A stretch of DNA of 64,000 nt from Carallia brachiata (taxonomy: Eukaryota; Streptophyta; Magnoliopsida; Malpighiales; Rhizophoraceae). The stretch covers positions 1,864,783 to 1,928,782 of the forward strand of contig JADCRB010000048.1 in assembly GCA_021464245.1 (NCBI GenBank), written 5' to 3'. The notes under the pieces are model-generated. The model had not been told where the DNA came from. It saw only the letters and a program-made list of their open reading frames with translations, and searched no databases. This document shows positions 36,701 to 48,700 of the stretch, piece by piece; position 1 is the stretch's first letter, and every line of letters starts with the position of its first letter. The position numbers were made by a program, and so were the translations under genes.

Positions 36701-38074
36701 CAATCTCTTTGCAAGTTTTCTCTAGAAGGCTGCTCAAAACTAAAGAAATTTCCTGAAATTTTGGAGACCATGGATAAGTTGCAGGAACTGAACTTAGGTG
36801 GTACAGCCCTAGAATCACTGCCATTGTCCATTGACCATCTAAAAGAGCTTGATAGATTAAATATGTTCAATTGCAGAAACCTTCCTCGTCTTCCAGAAAC
36901 CTTAAGTAATTTGAAAGCACTTCACTATTTTGGTCTCTCTATCCATTCAAGACAGGAAATGCTAACACAGAATTTCTACTTGGAGGAGCATCCTGTGATT
37001 AACTACGAAGATCAAGATTATGGGAACTTTTCATTAGGACCATTGTTAGGTGCCTCGTCCTTGGAATTGTTAATTATACCACGCTGTTTATGGCAGTTGC
37101 CTGCTGACCTTGGGCGTTTATCCTGCTTAAAAAGTCTAGATTTAAGTGAAAGCAATTTTGACACGATCCCTGCGAGCATCAAACTGCTTTCTCTCCTGGA
37201 AAATCTCTATATAAGTGACTGCCATATGCTTCAATCCTTGCCAGAGCTTCCACCGAGTCTACAGTTTATAGGTGCTAATGGTTGTAGATCATTGAAAACA
37301 ATATCTGCCCTCAAACAGCTAATGTTGGAGTCGGAACACCTTTATCATATATTCAACTTATCCAATTGCTGTAAATTGGATCAAAATGAATGTGGCGCCC
37401 TGGTGAATGCAATGTTTAGAAATCAGCACTTTGCCAATCAAGTGGCAAAGTGCCCATTGCCACTTGATGAGGTCTATCTCTCCTTCACTCTCTTTTTACT
37501 TCTCCTTTTTGACCCCTCTTGCAATAATTTTAATCGGGTTTTGAGCATCATGAATTGAATTTATGTGATGCAGGCAGTTCCTAGGGCACCTTATTTTTCT
37601 GTGTGTTATTCTGGAAGTAGTATTCCAGAGTGGTTCGAGCATCAAAGTGTGGAACAGTCCGTCAGAATCCGGCTTTCTTCAAATTGGCCTAATGATGGGC
37701 TCCTGGGCTTTGCCTTATGCGTTGTAGTTGAGGGTTTTGTTAACTTCGTGAATGTATTTAATTCTTATGAATGCTGTTTTGGGAAGATTTGTGATGATGA
37801 CTCCATTGATATCACACATGCATTGGCTAGAATGCCGCTTACAATTGTTTTACCAGTGGCTGGCTTTGAAGAAGAGCACGTGGCCTTGTGGTTTGATGGT
37901 AAGCTCTATGATGCCATAGCTCAAGAGAAGCCTCGGTTGAGTCACTGTGATGTTGTCTTATTTAAGTTCCCTAGTTTCTTGCAAACAAATTGCAAGATCA
38001 AAAAGTGTGGGGTGGCTCCAATATATTCCCAAGAAGAGGACTGCAACGCATTTGAAATTTCCAATCAACAGTAA
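33794..38074 (+). CDS. TNL3: TIR-NB-ARC-LRR-C-JID resistance protein, readable if alternative acceptor is used
   Basis: Exons 33794-34302, 34720-35812, 35909-36202, 36290-37471 and 37574-38074 join in frame to 1192 residues, normal for a TNL. TIR about 20-165 (YDVFLSFRGEDTRDNFISHL, SSWCLDELVEI with the NADase glutamate). NB-ARC: P-loop GMGGIGKTT 226-234, kinase-2 KLLVVLDD 303-310, RNBS-B SRVIITGRD 331-339, GNPLAIKVL 392-400, FLHVACFF, MHD 495-497. LRRs about 540-1020, then a C-JID post-LRR domain (SGSSIPEWFEHQSV...SVRIRLSSNW) that in other TNLs helps bind ligands. Cytoplasmic/nuclear immune receptor signalling through EDS1. Oddity: exon 3 has lost 32 nt (against TNL4/5), which would shift the frame from the usual acceptor at 35925; an upstream AG at 35907-35908 adds 17 nt, giving a net loss of 15 nt with the frame kept. 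If that site is not used, the protein stops right after the NB-ARC. Confidence 0.75.
35892..35926 (+). promoter_or_regulatory. Competing splice acceptors of TNL3 exon 3
   Basis: Two AG acceptors lie 17 nt apart: 35907-35908 (context CTAATGCAG) and the family's usual position 35924-35925 (TTGATAG). Only the first keeps the frame into the LRR exon, through SNFIDRELKQLKVYLCPNAF. The second gives a stop within about 20 codons. Confidence 0.55.
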
Positions 38075-38077
38075 GGG

Positions 38078-39419
38078 ATGAGACAAATAAATATCTTGCC
38101 ATGGAAAAAGCCAAGGAGACTTAAAGTATTTATGGCCAATTTTGCTTCAGTGGAGTGGAGGCAGAGTCCAGTTCAAGTGGCAGCTCTCTTGAGGGATGAA
38201 ATTGAAACAGTGGAAATTATATTCCATTTAATTGTTCCTACTAGAATAGAAGAGCCATTCGGCCTTTTCTTGATATTTGTTTCCCGTAGTTTCATCCTGC
38301 AAATTGCTTCAAACCGTCCAGCAGACAAACATCTGAAAACTGATGGAAGAATAGATCGTCTATCAGAAGTTTGATTAGAGGTTGCTGCTTGTTTTTGTAA
38401 GTCAAATTGAGTGACAAGTATTTCAAATTTTATTTCTGAAAGTTTTTGTTGTCTTAGTGATGAATGTCTTTGAATTATTGAGACTTGAAGGACTGGCTGG
38501 CAAACTGCATTGTAGGAGTCAAATGCGTATTGCTTTGTGTGTAGCTTAATGACAACAGTGATGTAACTTTTGACGGTGCTACAAGGGGCCCGAGATCATC
38601 AGACGTGAGAATTGGCTTGATTAAGGTCACCCAAGTATTTCACGATATCACTGCCGCCTTGTATGTTAATCATTCAAGTTCTTGCAATCCGATATGCTGG
38701 AGTGGACAATAACCACAATGTTTATTCAGTTGAGAGTCTTTAGTTGTGAAGCAATTTTTGGCTTTTTTAGTCGCATTCTCTATGGTCGTGCTTATTTCAT
38801 CAACTGCAACTGCTAGTGTTTGCAGGTACACGAAGGAAGGCAGCACTACAAATGTGATGGAATTGATCAAAGGAATGACAATGTGCTTATGATTCTCTCA
38901 CCACCTCAGCCACTGGCGGTATCGGATGGCAGTGGACTATGTGCATCTTTTCGGCTATCCTTGATGTTATTGTTTTAAGACTTGATGACACACCAAATGT
39001 TGAGGATATAGGTGTGTGATTAGCAGTACGTCACTATCTTTCCATGTTTCCTACTAAGAAGATGTTCAGAGTTTAGGCCTTGCTAGTTCTTCAGTGGTAA
39101 GAAATAAGATTGGAAATTCAAAATGGGATGGTGGTTTTTTCTTTTTATATTTTTCCTCCTTTTTTCTTTGTCAATTTGGTGTATAGACTAATAGATCTCT
39201 GGGATCTCACCCAATTCTTCTTTTTAGGTTGTCTGCTTTCGTGATGGAGGTAACTTGATAAAGATGGATGTGGCTTGACGCAGCGTGGACTGCTATGTTT
39301 TTGGCAAGGTGGTCAGTAGTGATTACAGAAATGGAAAATTCTTGAGTATTTCCTTTTCTAAAAGCTATTAGATCCTTCAATCTCCCCGTAACATGTTGCA
39401 ACTTTCATCATAGTATCTT
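38078..39419. repeat. TNL3 downstream flank, duplicated behind TNL4
   Basis: 38080-38370 is related to 50300-50560 behind TNL4 (shared GCTTCAGTGGAGTGGAGGCA and GACAAACATCTGAAAAC). 38660-39440 belongs to the TNL downstream segment also at 30950-31470. A 98-codon open frame at 38081-38374 has no recognised domain and is not kept open behind TNL4, so I do not call it a gene. Confidence 0.5.
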
Positions 39420-39500
39420 ACTTCAATTTTACATTTTTCCGTTAGTGCTGCTGCGTGGCTAACACTTGCGGAGCCAGCGGTTGTCTTCTTTTGTTGAGCG
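39420..39500 (+). pseudogene. FTSH: Remnant of the FtsH fragment
   Basis: Reads AAAWLTLAEPAVVF, equivalent to AAGWLTVVEPAIVF at the start of the FtsH fragment at 31554, then a stop. The flanking 39340-39420 also matches 31440-31550. The FtsH fragment was therefore present before the TNL2/TNL3 block duplicated and was later deleted here. Confidence 0.65.
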
Positions 39501-40382
39501 AAACGACATTGGGAAAGTGGAATTTTTCCTTCATATTATGTCTAGAAGGTGAGAATTAAATCAAGAATTGTCCTTGATGTTATGACGTTGAGGCCAGGCC
39601 AGTACTATTTTACCATTCCGTTTTGAGCAGAGTTGCGCTCTGTTTTTCTTCTTTTCGTTGTCACTCTAGTCAAAGACTAAAGAGGTTGACCATGTTAAAA
39701 AAGAAGGAAGAATCCAGGAACCCACGTGCGCATGCTGGGCTGTAAAGCTGTTTAACTCCATGGTTCTGTGGTTTCTTTCTTCTTTGCCGCACACACAGTC
39801 AATGTAGGAAGAAGTAAAAACAAAAACAAAAACTATATGTGGCAGTGCCATTATCAGTCGTCAGTCACCACGACGGTCACTTTGGACGCCTGGAATTGGC
39901 TTTGGTTGCAATTCCAGACGGTGGGTCATTGTCTGTATTTTCTCGCGCCATATCCTCTCTCTCTATCTCTCTCCATGTCTCCTATCCCATACCTTCTCTC
40001 AAGGGCGGCTATTGTCGGCATTTTAGTGGGCATTATTCTTTTTGAACAATAAAGATAATCTATCGTAAATATATGATAGTTAGATTTACATGTTAAGGTA
40101 GAATATCTGCCGTACATGTTTCAATCTTAGTGGGCATTAGCCTCCCTTTCTCTCAATCTTACGCATGTTTCAGTGCTTCTTTTACATTTGCTGTTTCCTT
40201 ACTGGACGCAGGCTCGGTACGTCACCTTCAACATCCAACTCTGCATCTGGGTACTTAAAAAGTTCACTACCCCTTCAGTTACTATTGCTATTTTAGCGTA
40301 AATAATTTTTTTCCTTTTTAATTGGATTGGACAAGCACAGTTAATTATAAGTGAGATCATCACGTCAAGTTTTATACTGGCA
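39501..40382. other. Spacer without recognised gene
   Basis: Non-coding as far as I can tell, with a CT-rich stretch (TCTCTCTCTATCTCTCTCC) near 39956. Nothing assignable. Confidence 0.35.
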
Positions 40383-40390
40383 AGTTTTAC

Positions 40391-41050
40391 CAAGGTTTTC
40401 AGAACCGAACTGGTCATTGAACCGAAAAACTGAGAGATTCAAGGTTCAACCGGTTCGACCGGTAAAACCGCGGTTAAACCGGTAAAAAAACGGTATGTTA
40501 AGATTAAATATTAAAATTAAATTTTTATATAGTTTATATATTATATAAAATGTTATATTATATAAGAATGATAATAAATATTTAAAATAAAGTGTATTTT
40601 AAGAATTATATTAATATTTACATACATTAAAGATATTACAATTAGTATATTTAATAAAATATAATTTATAAAAATTAATTTAAAAAATAATATTTATAAA
40701 TAGTGATTAAATATTAATTTTTAAAATTAAAGATTAAATTGAAAAATTTTAATCAATTGAGGACTAAATTAGAATTTTTAATTAAAATTAGAGTTTTAAT
40801 TATAATTTAGATAAAATTTTAGGTTAAATTATAATTTAAAATTTTTTAATTTAAATTGAACCGGTTCACCCAGTTCAACCGGTCCCGGTTTTTCCGGTTT
40901 TCCCGGTTCTTGACCGGTTTTTCCGGTTCTTGACTGGTTTTTTCGGTTTAGTCCGAATTCCATTTTTAGACTTGAACCAGACCGGACCTAGGACCGGTTC
41001 CCAATTTTTCCGGTTGAACCGGCCGGTCCGATCCGGTTTTCAATACCATG
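40391..41050. mobile_element. hAT-like MITE with CCGGTT-rich arms
   Basis: 660 bp with ends CAAGGTTTTCAGAACC and GGTTTTCAATACCATG, i.e. inverted repeats CAAGGTTTTCA/CATGGTATTGA, flanked by the 8-bp direct repeat AGTTTTAC at 40383-40390 and 41051-41058. An 8-bp target duplication with CA/TG-type ends fits the hAT superfamily. Both arms are packed with AACCGGTT-related motifs (for example TTCAACCGGTCCCGGTTTTT) that could fold into a long hairpin. The 350-bp middle is AT-rich and non-coding. Confidence 0.72.
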
Positions 41051-41280
41051 AGTTTTACACGTGCTTTTAAAGTTGGATTTCTATTATGGCTTTTGAGGTT
41101 TGAGGCCCTGTTTAGGATTAGAATTGTTGTTTCGGCCTTCTTTATCTATCTTGTATAATTTAGTGGTCATCAAATTTAAAATTTGAAATAAAATTTAATG
41201 CCCGAGTCTTAAACTTTACTTATACAAATGTATCTCATTTCATTCCAATTTGATAAATAAAAGAGGGTTTCAACCTCTTT

Positions 41281-41297
41281 AACGTGTTGTTGGAGTT
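41281..41297. repeat. Target-site duplication, left copy
   Basis: AACGTGTTGTTGGAGTT, identical to 42564-42580. It flanks the retroposed element between them. Confidence 0.85.
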
Positions 41298-42563
41298 TTT
41301 TTGACATAAAGAAACTGTTGTATTAATATCTATCGAAAACGGTTACAAGACCAACGCAAGAGCGTCGGACATACCCGCATAAAGCAGGAATATAACTCGG
41401 CTCAAATAGCCTATACATTTGACGGTCACATGGACCTTTCACAAATTGGGCACAAAGGCCAAATAAAGACAACCCTCTAACGAGGATATTAACCGACCCA
41501 TGATTAAAACCTAATTAACCACAAAGGATTATTTAGATCTAATCTGATCGGACAAAACTGCACTTGGTAGTATACACCGTACCTTGGCGGACCTCTAACG
41601 ACAACCAATGGAATATATCTTACACCGATTTTCCACAGAAACGAACTCCAACCTACACAAATACATAAACAGTACACCCAACACAAAAGGACAAGTCCTT
41701 CCCACAAAGCTCTACAGGAGCCAAAAATGCAGCTGAACAACAATAGCAACAACAGTTCGCAGGGATTGAGAGGCGGTGGCGGCTCGCCGGAGGAGACCGA
41801 TGGCAGACCAAAGTAAGGCGACGGCGGTAGGGATATGGCCAGCAATAGTCCTTCCCACAAAGCTCTACAGGAGCAAAAAATGCAGCTGAACAACAGTAGC
41901 AACAACAGTTCGCCGGGATCGAGAGGCGGCGGCGGCTTATCGGAGGAGACCGATGGCAGACCAGAGGGAGGCGACGGCGACAGGGATATGGCCAGCAGTA
42001 GTGGAGCAGAAAGTTGTGTGAGTGGCGGCGTCAGTGAAGGTAGCGCCAGCGACAATGCCAACGCCGGCGTCGTCTTCAACAGCAACAGAAACCTTTTTGA
42101 AGAGTGCTCTGGCCACCGGTACAACGACGCCGGAGACAATCTCGGTATCTGTAGTGCCAGTAGCAGGTAAAGCGGTTCTGACGGTAGGGACAGCGGCTCC
42201 GGCGACGGCTACGGTAGGGGGTCGACAGCTCCGGCGGCGGATAAAGCGGCAGAAACAGCGAAAAGCAAGGCAGCACGACGACGACACTAAATCCGAGGCT
42301 GGGAAGGTCTTGGGTGGCTTTATATAGGATAGATCTAAGAAAAAGTAATCTAAGAAAAACCATGGCAGAAGGAGCAGCAGAGAGGAGGAAATTGAAAAGA
42401 AATGGGGAGGAGGCAGAGAAGAGAAGGTCAAGAAGTTGAAGAAAAAGGCTGGCTGGCCGGCGGTGGTGTCAAGCCACCACCACCGGCCAGTGTGGAGTGG
42501 GAAAGATAATTTTGTTTGAAATTTGAAAGGTTTTTTGAGCGAGAGACTTTAAGAGAGAGGGGT
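41298..42563 (-). mobile_element. Retroposed element (LINE-type insertion) with 17-bp target duplication
   Basis: 1266 bp between two identical 17-bp direct repeats, beginning on the plus strand with TTTTT, i.e. a short poly(A) end when read on the minus strand. The minus-strand 3' end reads GATATTAATACAACAGTTTC then TTTATGTC and A's, as in the 3' ends of reverse-transcribed elements. The GC-rich part has Ala/Pro/Ser-coding and repeat character. Long target duplication plus A-tail indicate target-primed reverse transcription by LINE machinery. I see no reverse transcriptase, so it is a non-autonomous element or a retroposed transcript. The GC content is unlike the surrounding DNA. Open frames of up to 211 codons inside it look incidental. 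Confidence 0.7.
41697..42002 (-). repeat. 153-bp tandem duplication inside the retroposed element
   Basis: CCTTCCCACAAAGCTCTACA starts at 41697 and again at 41850, and the two copies stay similar for the full 153 bp (51 codons). Differences include single substitutions and CAAAGTAAGG versus CAGAGGGAGG. Confidence 0.85.
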
Positions 42564-42580
42564 AACGTGTTGTTGGAGTT
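42564..42580. repeat. Target-site duplication, right copy
   Basis: AACGTGTTGTTGGAGTT, identical to 41281-41297. Confidence 0.85.
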
Positions 42581-43514
42581 AGCAGCTCCTCTCATGTTCG
42601 TAATATTTCCAATGACATTAATGATGTGTCTTCTTCAGTTTTAATGCCGCATTGCCATAATGGCACAGTTAATTGTTGTTAGGCTTCTAAGACAGATTTC
42701 GAACTGGCATTAGTGGCCACACCAGCAAGCGCTATCATTGGTATCGATTCACCTTTTCAATTATCATCGTATTCATAAAGTTCATTCAAATTCCACTGTT
42801 GACTATAATTATGTGAATATAAAAATAGAAGTCCACGTGGACTTAAACCTGAATAGCTAACAGTTATTTAAGATTGAGAAAGTGAGAAATGCGACAACCT
42901 CTCACGTAAGTGCAGAATTTGTTTGTTAGGATACCCTGCACTCGTTTGCGATGTCTTTTTACTCGCAACACTTTCCTTACTAATTATTAATAAGTTAATT
43001 ATCAACTATTTCAATGTCTGGTTAACACCTGAGTTTTGGGCTATTTCCATCCAATCCAATCCATGATTGTAGGGCCTAATCGTTGAGAAATGTTTCGAGC
43101 TTCATTATTATCGAGCTGGTCAGGACCATCATTTTTTTTTTCTTCTTCTTTTTTTGTTAGGAACGAAAAAAAAAACCATTCTTAGAAAATTTCTATAATT
43201 ATATATATAACGTAATAACAAAAATAATACGACATATTAAAAAAATTATATGATATATAAACATTTTTTTGATTTTTAAGAATTAGTTACACTTTATATA
43301 TTTTTTTATAATACGCCGTAATAAATTATTAAAAGAATTTTTTATTTTTAATAATTAATTATATGTCGTCATATATTTTTTTTAATTTTTTTTATATTAT
43401 ATAATTTTTTCTGTTTTATACGACCGTTACGAAAATTTATTAAGAATGACAACCACCTATTGGTATCTTCTAATTCCTTTATCCAATCGAAAAATAGATA
43501 AACCCAATACCAAC
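42581..43514. other. AT-rich spacer
   Basis: Non-coding. 43190-43450 is an AT-rich stretch with imperfect inverted-repeat character (TTAAGAATTAGTTA-type and TAATAATTAATTA-type) that may be a degraded MITE. Ends not resolved. Confidence 0.3.
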
Positions 43515-43745
43515 CACCGCGGCTCTGTGGTTCTACCAGCAAGAGAGCACTAAATCCTCACTGCTCTGAGCCACCACCGGGGATCCTCATCAGAACCCTA
43601 ACGCTCCCATCCGAAGCCCTAAAATGCCCAATCAAGAGTTGCTTTCGGTTCTCCGACGGCTCATCTGCTGTTTGCTGCGATGTAAAATGTTAGGAGCTCG
43701 GTTGTATCGCGGTATCGCTATTTTGGATTCATTGGTAGCTGTGTG
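43515..43745 (+). pseudogene. Degraded copy of an unrecognised exon (also at 50.9 kb)
   Basis: Shares GGTTCTACCAGC, CTCTGAGCCACCA and CAAGAGTTGCTTTC with 50861-51080. In this copy the frame is broken. A further trace (GTATCGCGGGAGCA) lies near 45008. The parent gene is unknown to me. Confidence 0.4.
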
Positions 43746-43854
43746 TTACGGAATGTAATAAGTAGGCCAGGTGGAGTCTAGATACTGGTCCAGAGGAGGT
43801 TCTGTTAGTATCATCTGTTAACCTCTAACGGACGTTATCAGAATAATCCTCCTA

Positions 43855-44567
43855 AGGGGTCGTTTGGTTCGTAGGATATAATCAAAATTATAATCAGAAT
43901 CAGAATTTGAATTAAATGGAATTGAAATCGGAATAACTAAAATTATAATGTATTTAGTTTACTACAGAATCAGAACCGAATTCTCATATTGTTGTTTGGT
44001 CTAGTGAGGAATCGGAATCAAAATTATTTTATTAAACTATTTAAATAATCTGAAATTAAAAAATTATTAACATCCAATTAAAAAGTATGAATATAAAAAA
44101 ATATTATAATGTAATGTCAAATTAAAAATATTTAAATTATCATAAAAAAAATTAAAAATTATAATAAAACTAATAATAATATAATAATAATAATAATAAT
44201 AATATACTTTACAATGATAACCATAAATAGAAAATTAAAAAAAAAATCTTAATATAAAATTTTATTGTTAATATAATAATAATCATTTGTTAATTTATAA
44301 TTTAAATATTTTTTAAATTTAATTTTTTTTAATTATAATACTATGATATTATCATTAATAAGTAGTAATGGTAATGACAATAATAACAATAACAATAAAA
44401 ATAATATTTATTATATTATTATTATTATTATGAAAAATAATATTGTAGATATTAAAAATAATTTATTAATAATAAATAAAAATTTTTTAACTATAAAATT
44501 ATATTAGTAATTACAATTTAATATTATCTTAAATTTTGAAATATTTAATTTTATTATAAATAAAAAA

Positions 44568-44601
<34 letters not shown>

Positions 44602-44876
44602 TTATGAATAAATAAAATCAAAAAAAGAATATAATAACAATATAAAAATAAAAACATGAGAAAGTAGAGACATTTGAAGAGTTAGAGGTAATTTAGAAGG
44701 GAAAGAAAATAATTGATATAGTAAACTTAAAAATTATAATTTTTTTAAAATAAGAAATCTCATTTCCCATTTTAAGGGAATGAGAATATATTTTTTATAA
44801 ACCAAATAATAAGAATAAAAATTAAATAATTGATTTTCATTCTTTTTTTTTTTTTTTTCCTAAACAAACCCTCCAA
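43855..44876. mobile_element. AT-rich MITE-like element, about 1 kb
   Basis: Left end GGGGTCGTTTGGTTCGTAGG then ATTATAATCAGAATCAGAA; right end TCATTTCCC...AACCAAATAATAAG and CCTAAACAAACCCTCC. The ends are imperfect inverted repeats of a (G)GTTTG(G)TT type, flanked by CCTCCTAA on the left and CCTCCAAA on the right, a possible 8-bp target duplication with one mismatch. The interior is almost only A and T, with (TAA)n and (TTA)n tracts at about 44160-44205 and 44568-44602. No coding capacity. Confidence 0.5.
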
Positions 44877-45753
44877 ATACCTTCTTATCTACAAATTCTT
44901 CTCTCTCTTCTCTCTCTCTCGATTTCTCTCTCTCCGATCCCCAATTTCTTATTCAGATTCCAAACCTGTCGGCAAAAATTCCATGAGGCGGCTGTTAAGG
45001 CTGGTGTATCGCGGGAGCAGCCTGTAAGCATTTGTTTATGGCCTTGTAAGCAGGCAGGTAACAAATTTGAGGAAAAGTTCACTCTTGGTTGATTCTTGAT
45101 TTACAGTGTTGAAGGAGAGCCCGCCAGTTCCTTTTATGTGTCAGAACTTTTGTTTCTTTGTTAATTTTCACGTTTTTGCTTCATTCGATTTGGAAGGAGT
45201 GTTTTCGACCTATTCTTCTTCAGAGTAAAAGTTCACTCTCTGTTGATGCCTATGTAAATTAAATATTTATAATTAATCGAAGGTGCTTGTGCTATTCTTA
45301 ATTCGAGATGTACCTGCTTGGCTGCTTGAATATATCTGCCCAAGTAACCCATGCTTATCTACTTGAAAGTATTTTATTTTGATATGGACTCCACCATTAA
45401 TCAGCCCTGTTATATTTACTGTGAATTTTGCTGGAATTTTCTCATGGTGGTGATGGGTTTGCGGGGACAATGAACAAGGCCACAATGTATCGGAAATTTA
45501 TCTAAACGACACAAAAGCGTGCGTAAGCAGGTTTGAAGGTTAACCAAGCAGGCTCGAGGAAGCTTCGTTAGTGCAGGAATAACATTATTTTGAAGTCAAC
45601 GGGGTCTCTGAAAATTGATAAGTAAATAAATCCACGATCTTATCAGGTGGATCAGGGTGGTTTCTGGTTCTAGAGTCTCTTAGTACTCTTTAAAAAAGGA
45701 GGAGTTTGTTTAACTTTAGATCATCCGTCTACTCTTTCTATTATTTTCAGAAT
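44877..45753. other. TNL4 upstream region
   Basis: Non-coding. 45390-45750 is homologous to 60150-60515 upstream of TNL5 (shared AATCAGCCCTGTTATATT and GGAATTTTCTC). It contains AGTCAA (W-box) at 45594-45599, 155 bp before the TNL4 start. Confidence 0.45.
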
Positions 45754-48700
45754 ATGGCTTCCGCTTCCACTTCCTCTTCCTCCACTTGTCCAACTTTCGG
45801 CTGTTACGACCATCAGTGGAAGTACGATGTTTTCTTGAGCTTTAGGGGAGAAGACACCCGTGACAATTTCATCAGCCATCTCCATGCTTCTTTCTGCGAC
45901 AAAGGAATTGAAACCTTCATAGACTACCAACTTCGAAAGGGAGATAAAATTGCACCCGCACTTTTGCAGGCGATCCGAGATTCAAATGTTTCCGTGGTCA
46001 TTTTTTCTGAAAATTATGCGAATTCTTCCTGGTGCTTAGACGAACTTGTTGAGATCATGGAGTGCTCTGAAACCCGTGGACAGATAGTTATACCTGTGTT
46101 CTATCACGTGGATCCATCCGAAGTTAGGAAACAGACTGGCAGTTTTGGTAAGGCGTTTGCTGATAAATATGGGGGTGATTCCAAGTACGCAGACAAAGTG
46201 CAAGAGTGGAAGGCTGCCTTGAACAAAGCAGCCAATAATGCCGGATGGGCCTCACAGGACATCAGGTAATGTTTTTACTTATATTTTAGTACTGCTTTGA
46301 AGGAAGAGATTCTCAACTTTTTCTATCAATAAAGCTTCAAAATTGTAGTTTGGATTAAATGAAACTTAAAACTATAACTGGTGAGGCTTACCTTCTGAAT
46401 CTTTGATAAAAATTTTCGGGCATCTAAAGAAATCTATAGCAAAATATCATTTCATTGTTACTACCAAATGTTTTTAAACTTTGCCAGATAGTTCATGATA
46501 TTTGTAGTTTCACTCGCTTAACTTTGAAATCAAAAAATAGCCCTTGTTTATTGACAGAATATCGAGAAATAAAATTTTATGTGCTTGTAGGAGGGTACTC
46601 ATGATTTCCCTTTCTTTGTTTTTAATATTTTACATTTTTATTTTTATTTTTAGGCCAGAACGTACGCTTGTTGACAAAATTGTCCAAGATGTGGTGGGGA
46701 AGTTGAAACTATTTATGCCCTATGATTTACAGGGACTTGTGGGAATAGATCTCCACATTCGGCAAATCAAAAAGGAATTGTGCATTGGGTTATTGGATGT
46801 TCGCATTTTAGGAATTTGGGGGATGGGAGGCATAGGTAAGACAACTATTGTGGAAGCTGTTTTTGACCAAATTAGAAGTCAATTTGAAGGTTGTTGCTTT
46901 CTTGAAAATGTTAGGGAAGAGTCGGGAAGACGTGGAATAAAGAATTTGTTAAAGGATCTTCTTGTGAGAACCCTGGGGGAAGAAGATATTAAAGTCGACA
47001 CATATAGAACTGGACCTGGAATAGCTTTGATTAAGAGACTCCATCGAAAAAAGCTTATGGTAGTTCTTGATGATGTGGATAATTCATTAGACTTGGAATG
47101 TTTAATTGGATATCCTTGTTGGTTTGGGCCAGGAAGCAGAGTGATTATAACAGGCAGGGACAAACACGTATTTGAAAAATATGCTGATTTTATATACGAA
47201 GTCGAACCGTTTAATGATGATGATGCTCTTGAGCTTTTTAGTCGGCATGCTTTCAAGCAGAAGCTTCCCATTGATGATTTTGTGGCCACATCAAATTTGG
47301 TCATGAAATATGCTCAAGGTAATCCTCTTGCTCTCAAAGTTTTGGGATCCTTTCTATATGGCAAGAGTAAATCAGAATGGGAAAGTGCTCTGAATAAATT
47401 GTCAAAGGCTCCTAAGAAGGAGATTCAAAATGTACTCAAGTTAGTTACGATAGCTTGGATAGAGAAGAGAAGGAAATCTTTCTTCATGTGGCATGTTTTT
47501 TCAAAGGTGAAAATAAAGATAGCGTCCTACAAATACTTGACAGTTGTGGATTCTCGTCGAACATTGGAGTGCGTGTTCTCGTTGATAAATCCCTCATTAC
47601 TATTTCTAAGCATAATGAGTTGAATATGCATGATTTGTTGCAAGAAATGGGTAAGGAAATTACTCGCCAAGAATCCAAAGAGCCTGGCAAACGTAGCAGA
47701 TTATGGGATTCAGAGATATCTATGATGTATTGATGCAAAACACTGTAAGACTCTAGATCCCAAAACCTTTTTTTCTTCACTTTTTCATATTATGTAAACA
47801 AAACAAATCAACACGCAACATGCTTTCACTAAAGCAATCAAAGTTGATTGACAGGGAACTGAAGCAGTTGAAAGTATATCTTTAAATTTGTCGAAGACAA
47901 GGGAGATAAACTTGTGTCCAAATGCTTTCCAAAGGATGCCTAACCTTAAATTTCTAAAATTCTATGCCCCTATTGACCATGGCGGCCAAGAATACAAAAA
48001 GCTGCATCTTCTCGTGGTCTTGCCTTTCTTACTGATGAGCTAAGATACCTTTATTGGCAAGAATACCCGTTGCAATCATTGCCACCCAATTTTCAACCAA
48101 GGAATCTTCTTGTGCTGAAGCTGCCTAATAGCAACATTAAACAACTCTGGGATGAAACCAAGGTATTTTGTTTCACTATAACTGTATTTCCCTAGATCTA
48201 AATGTTGAAGAATGTACAACTAATTGTATCCTTTTCTTTTTCACTACAGGATCATAGCAATTTAAAAATGATTGCACGACGCCTAATTGAAACTCCGATG
48301 ACGTCACAGGTCACAAATCTCGTGAATATGATTTGGTTGGCTGCTTAAGCTTGGTGAGGTTTCCGTTATTTGTGGACCGATTTCGCAGACTTACAAGCAT
48401 AAGGCTAATCAACCACCGTGAGCTTAGGAGTCTTCCAAATAACATCGATTTGGAATTTCTTTATACTCTCGATCTCACTGGTTGCTTGAAACTTGAGACA
48501 TTCCCAGAAGTTTCGAGGAACGTAAGGTATCTATATTTAAGTTGGACTGCAATAAAAGAATTACCGTCATCAGCAGTTGAGTGTCTCGGTAAACTAGTAG
48601 AATTAGATATGGATCATTGTGAGAACTTAGAGAGTCTCCCAAGCAACATTTGGAAGTTACAATCTCTTGGCAAGTTTTCTCTAAATGGCTGCTTGAAACT

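Noticed and set aside
36292..36870. 192-codon open frame antisense to the TNL3 LRR exon (and similar antisense frames at 34945-35229, 46879-47304, 29140-29562, 63186-63569)
   Set aside because: They recur at the same place in every TNL copy because the sense LRR or NB-ARC coding sequence is conserved. They have no domain of their own.
38081..38374. 98-codon gene behind TNL3
   Set aside because: The homologous segment behind TNL4 is not open and no domain is recognised.
41504..42139. 211-codon minus-strand frame rich in Leu/Ser/Pro
   Set aside because: It lies inside the retroposed element, crosses both copies of the 153-bp duplication, and overlapping frames of similar length exist because the DNA is GC-rich there.
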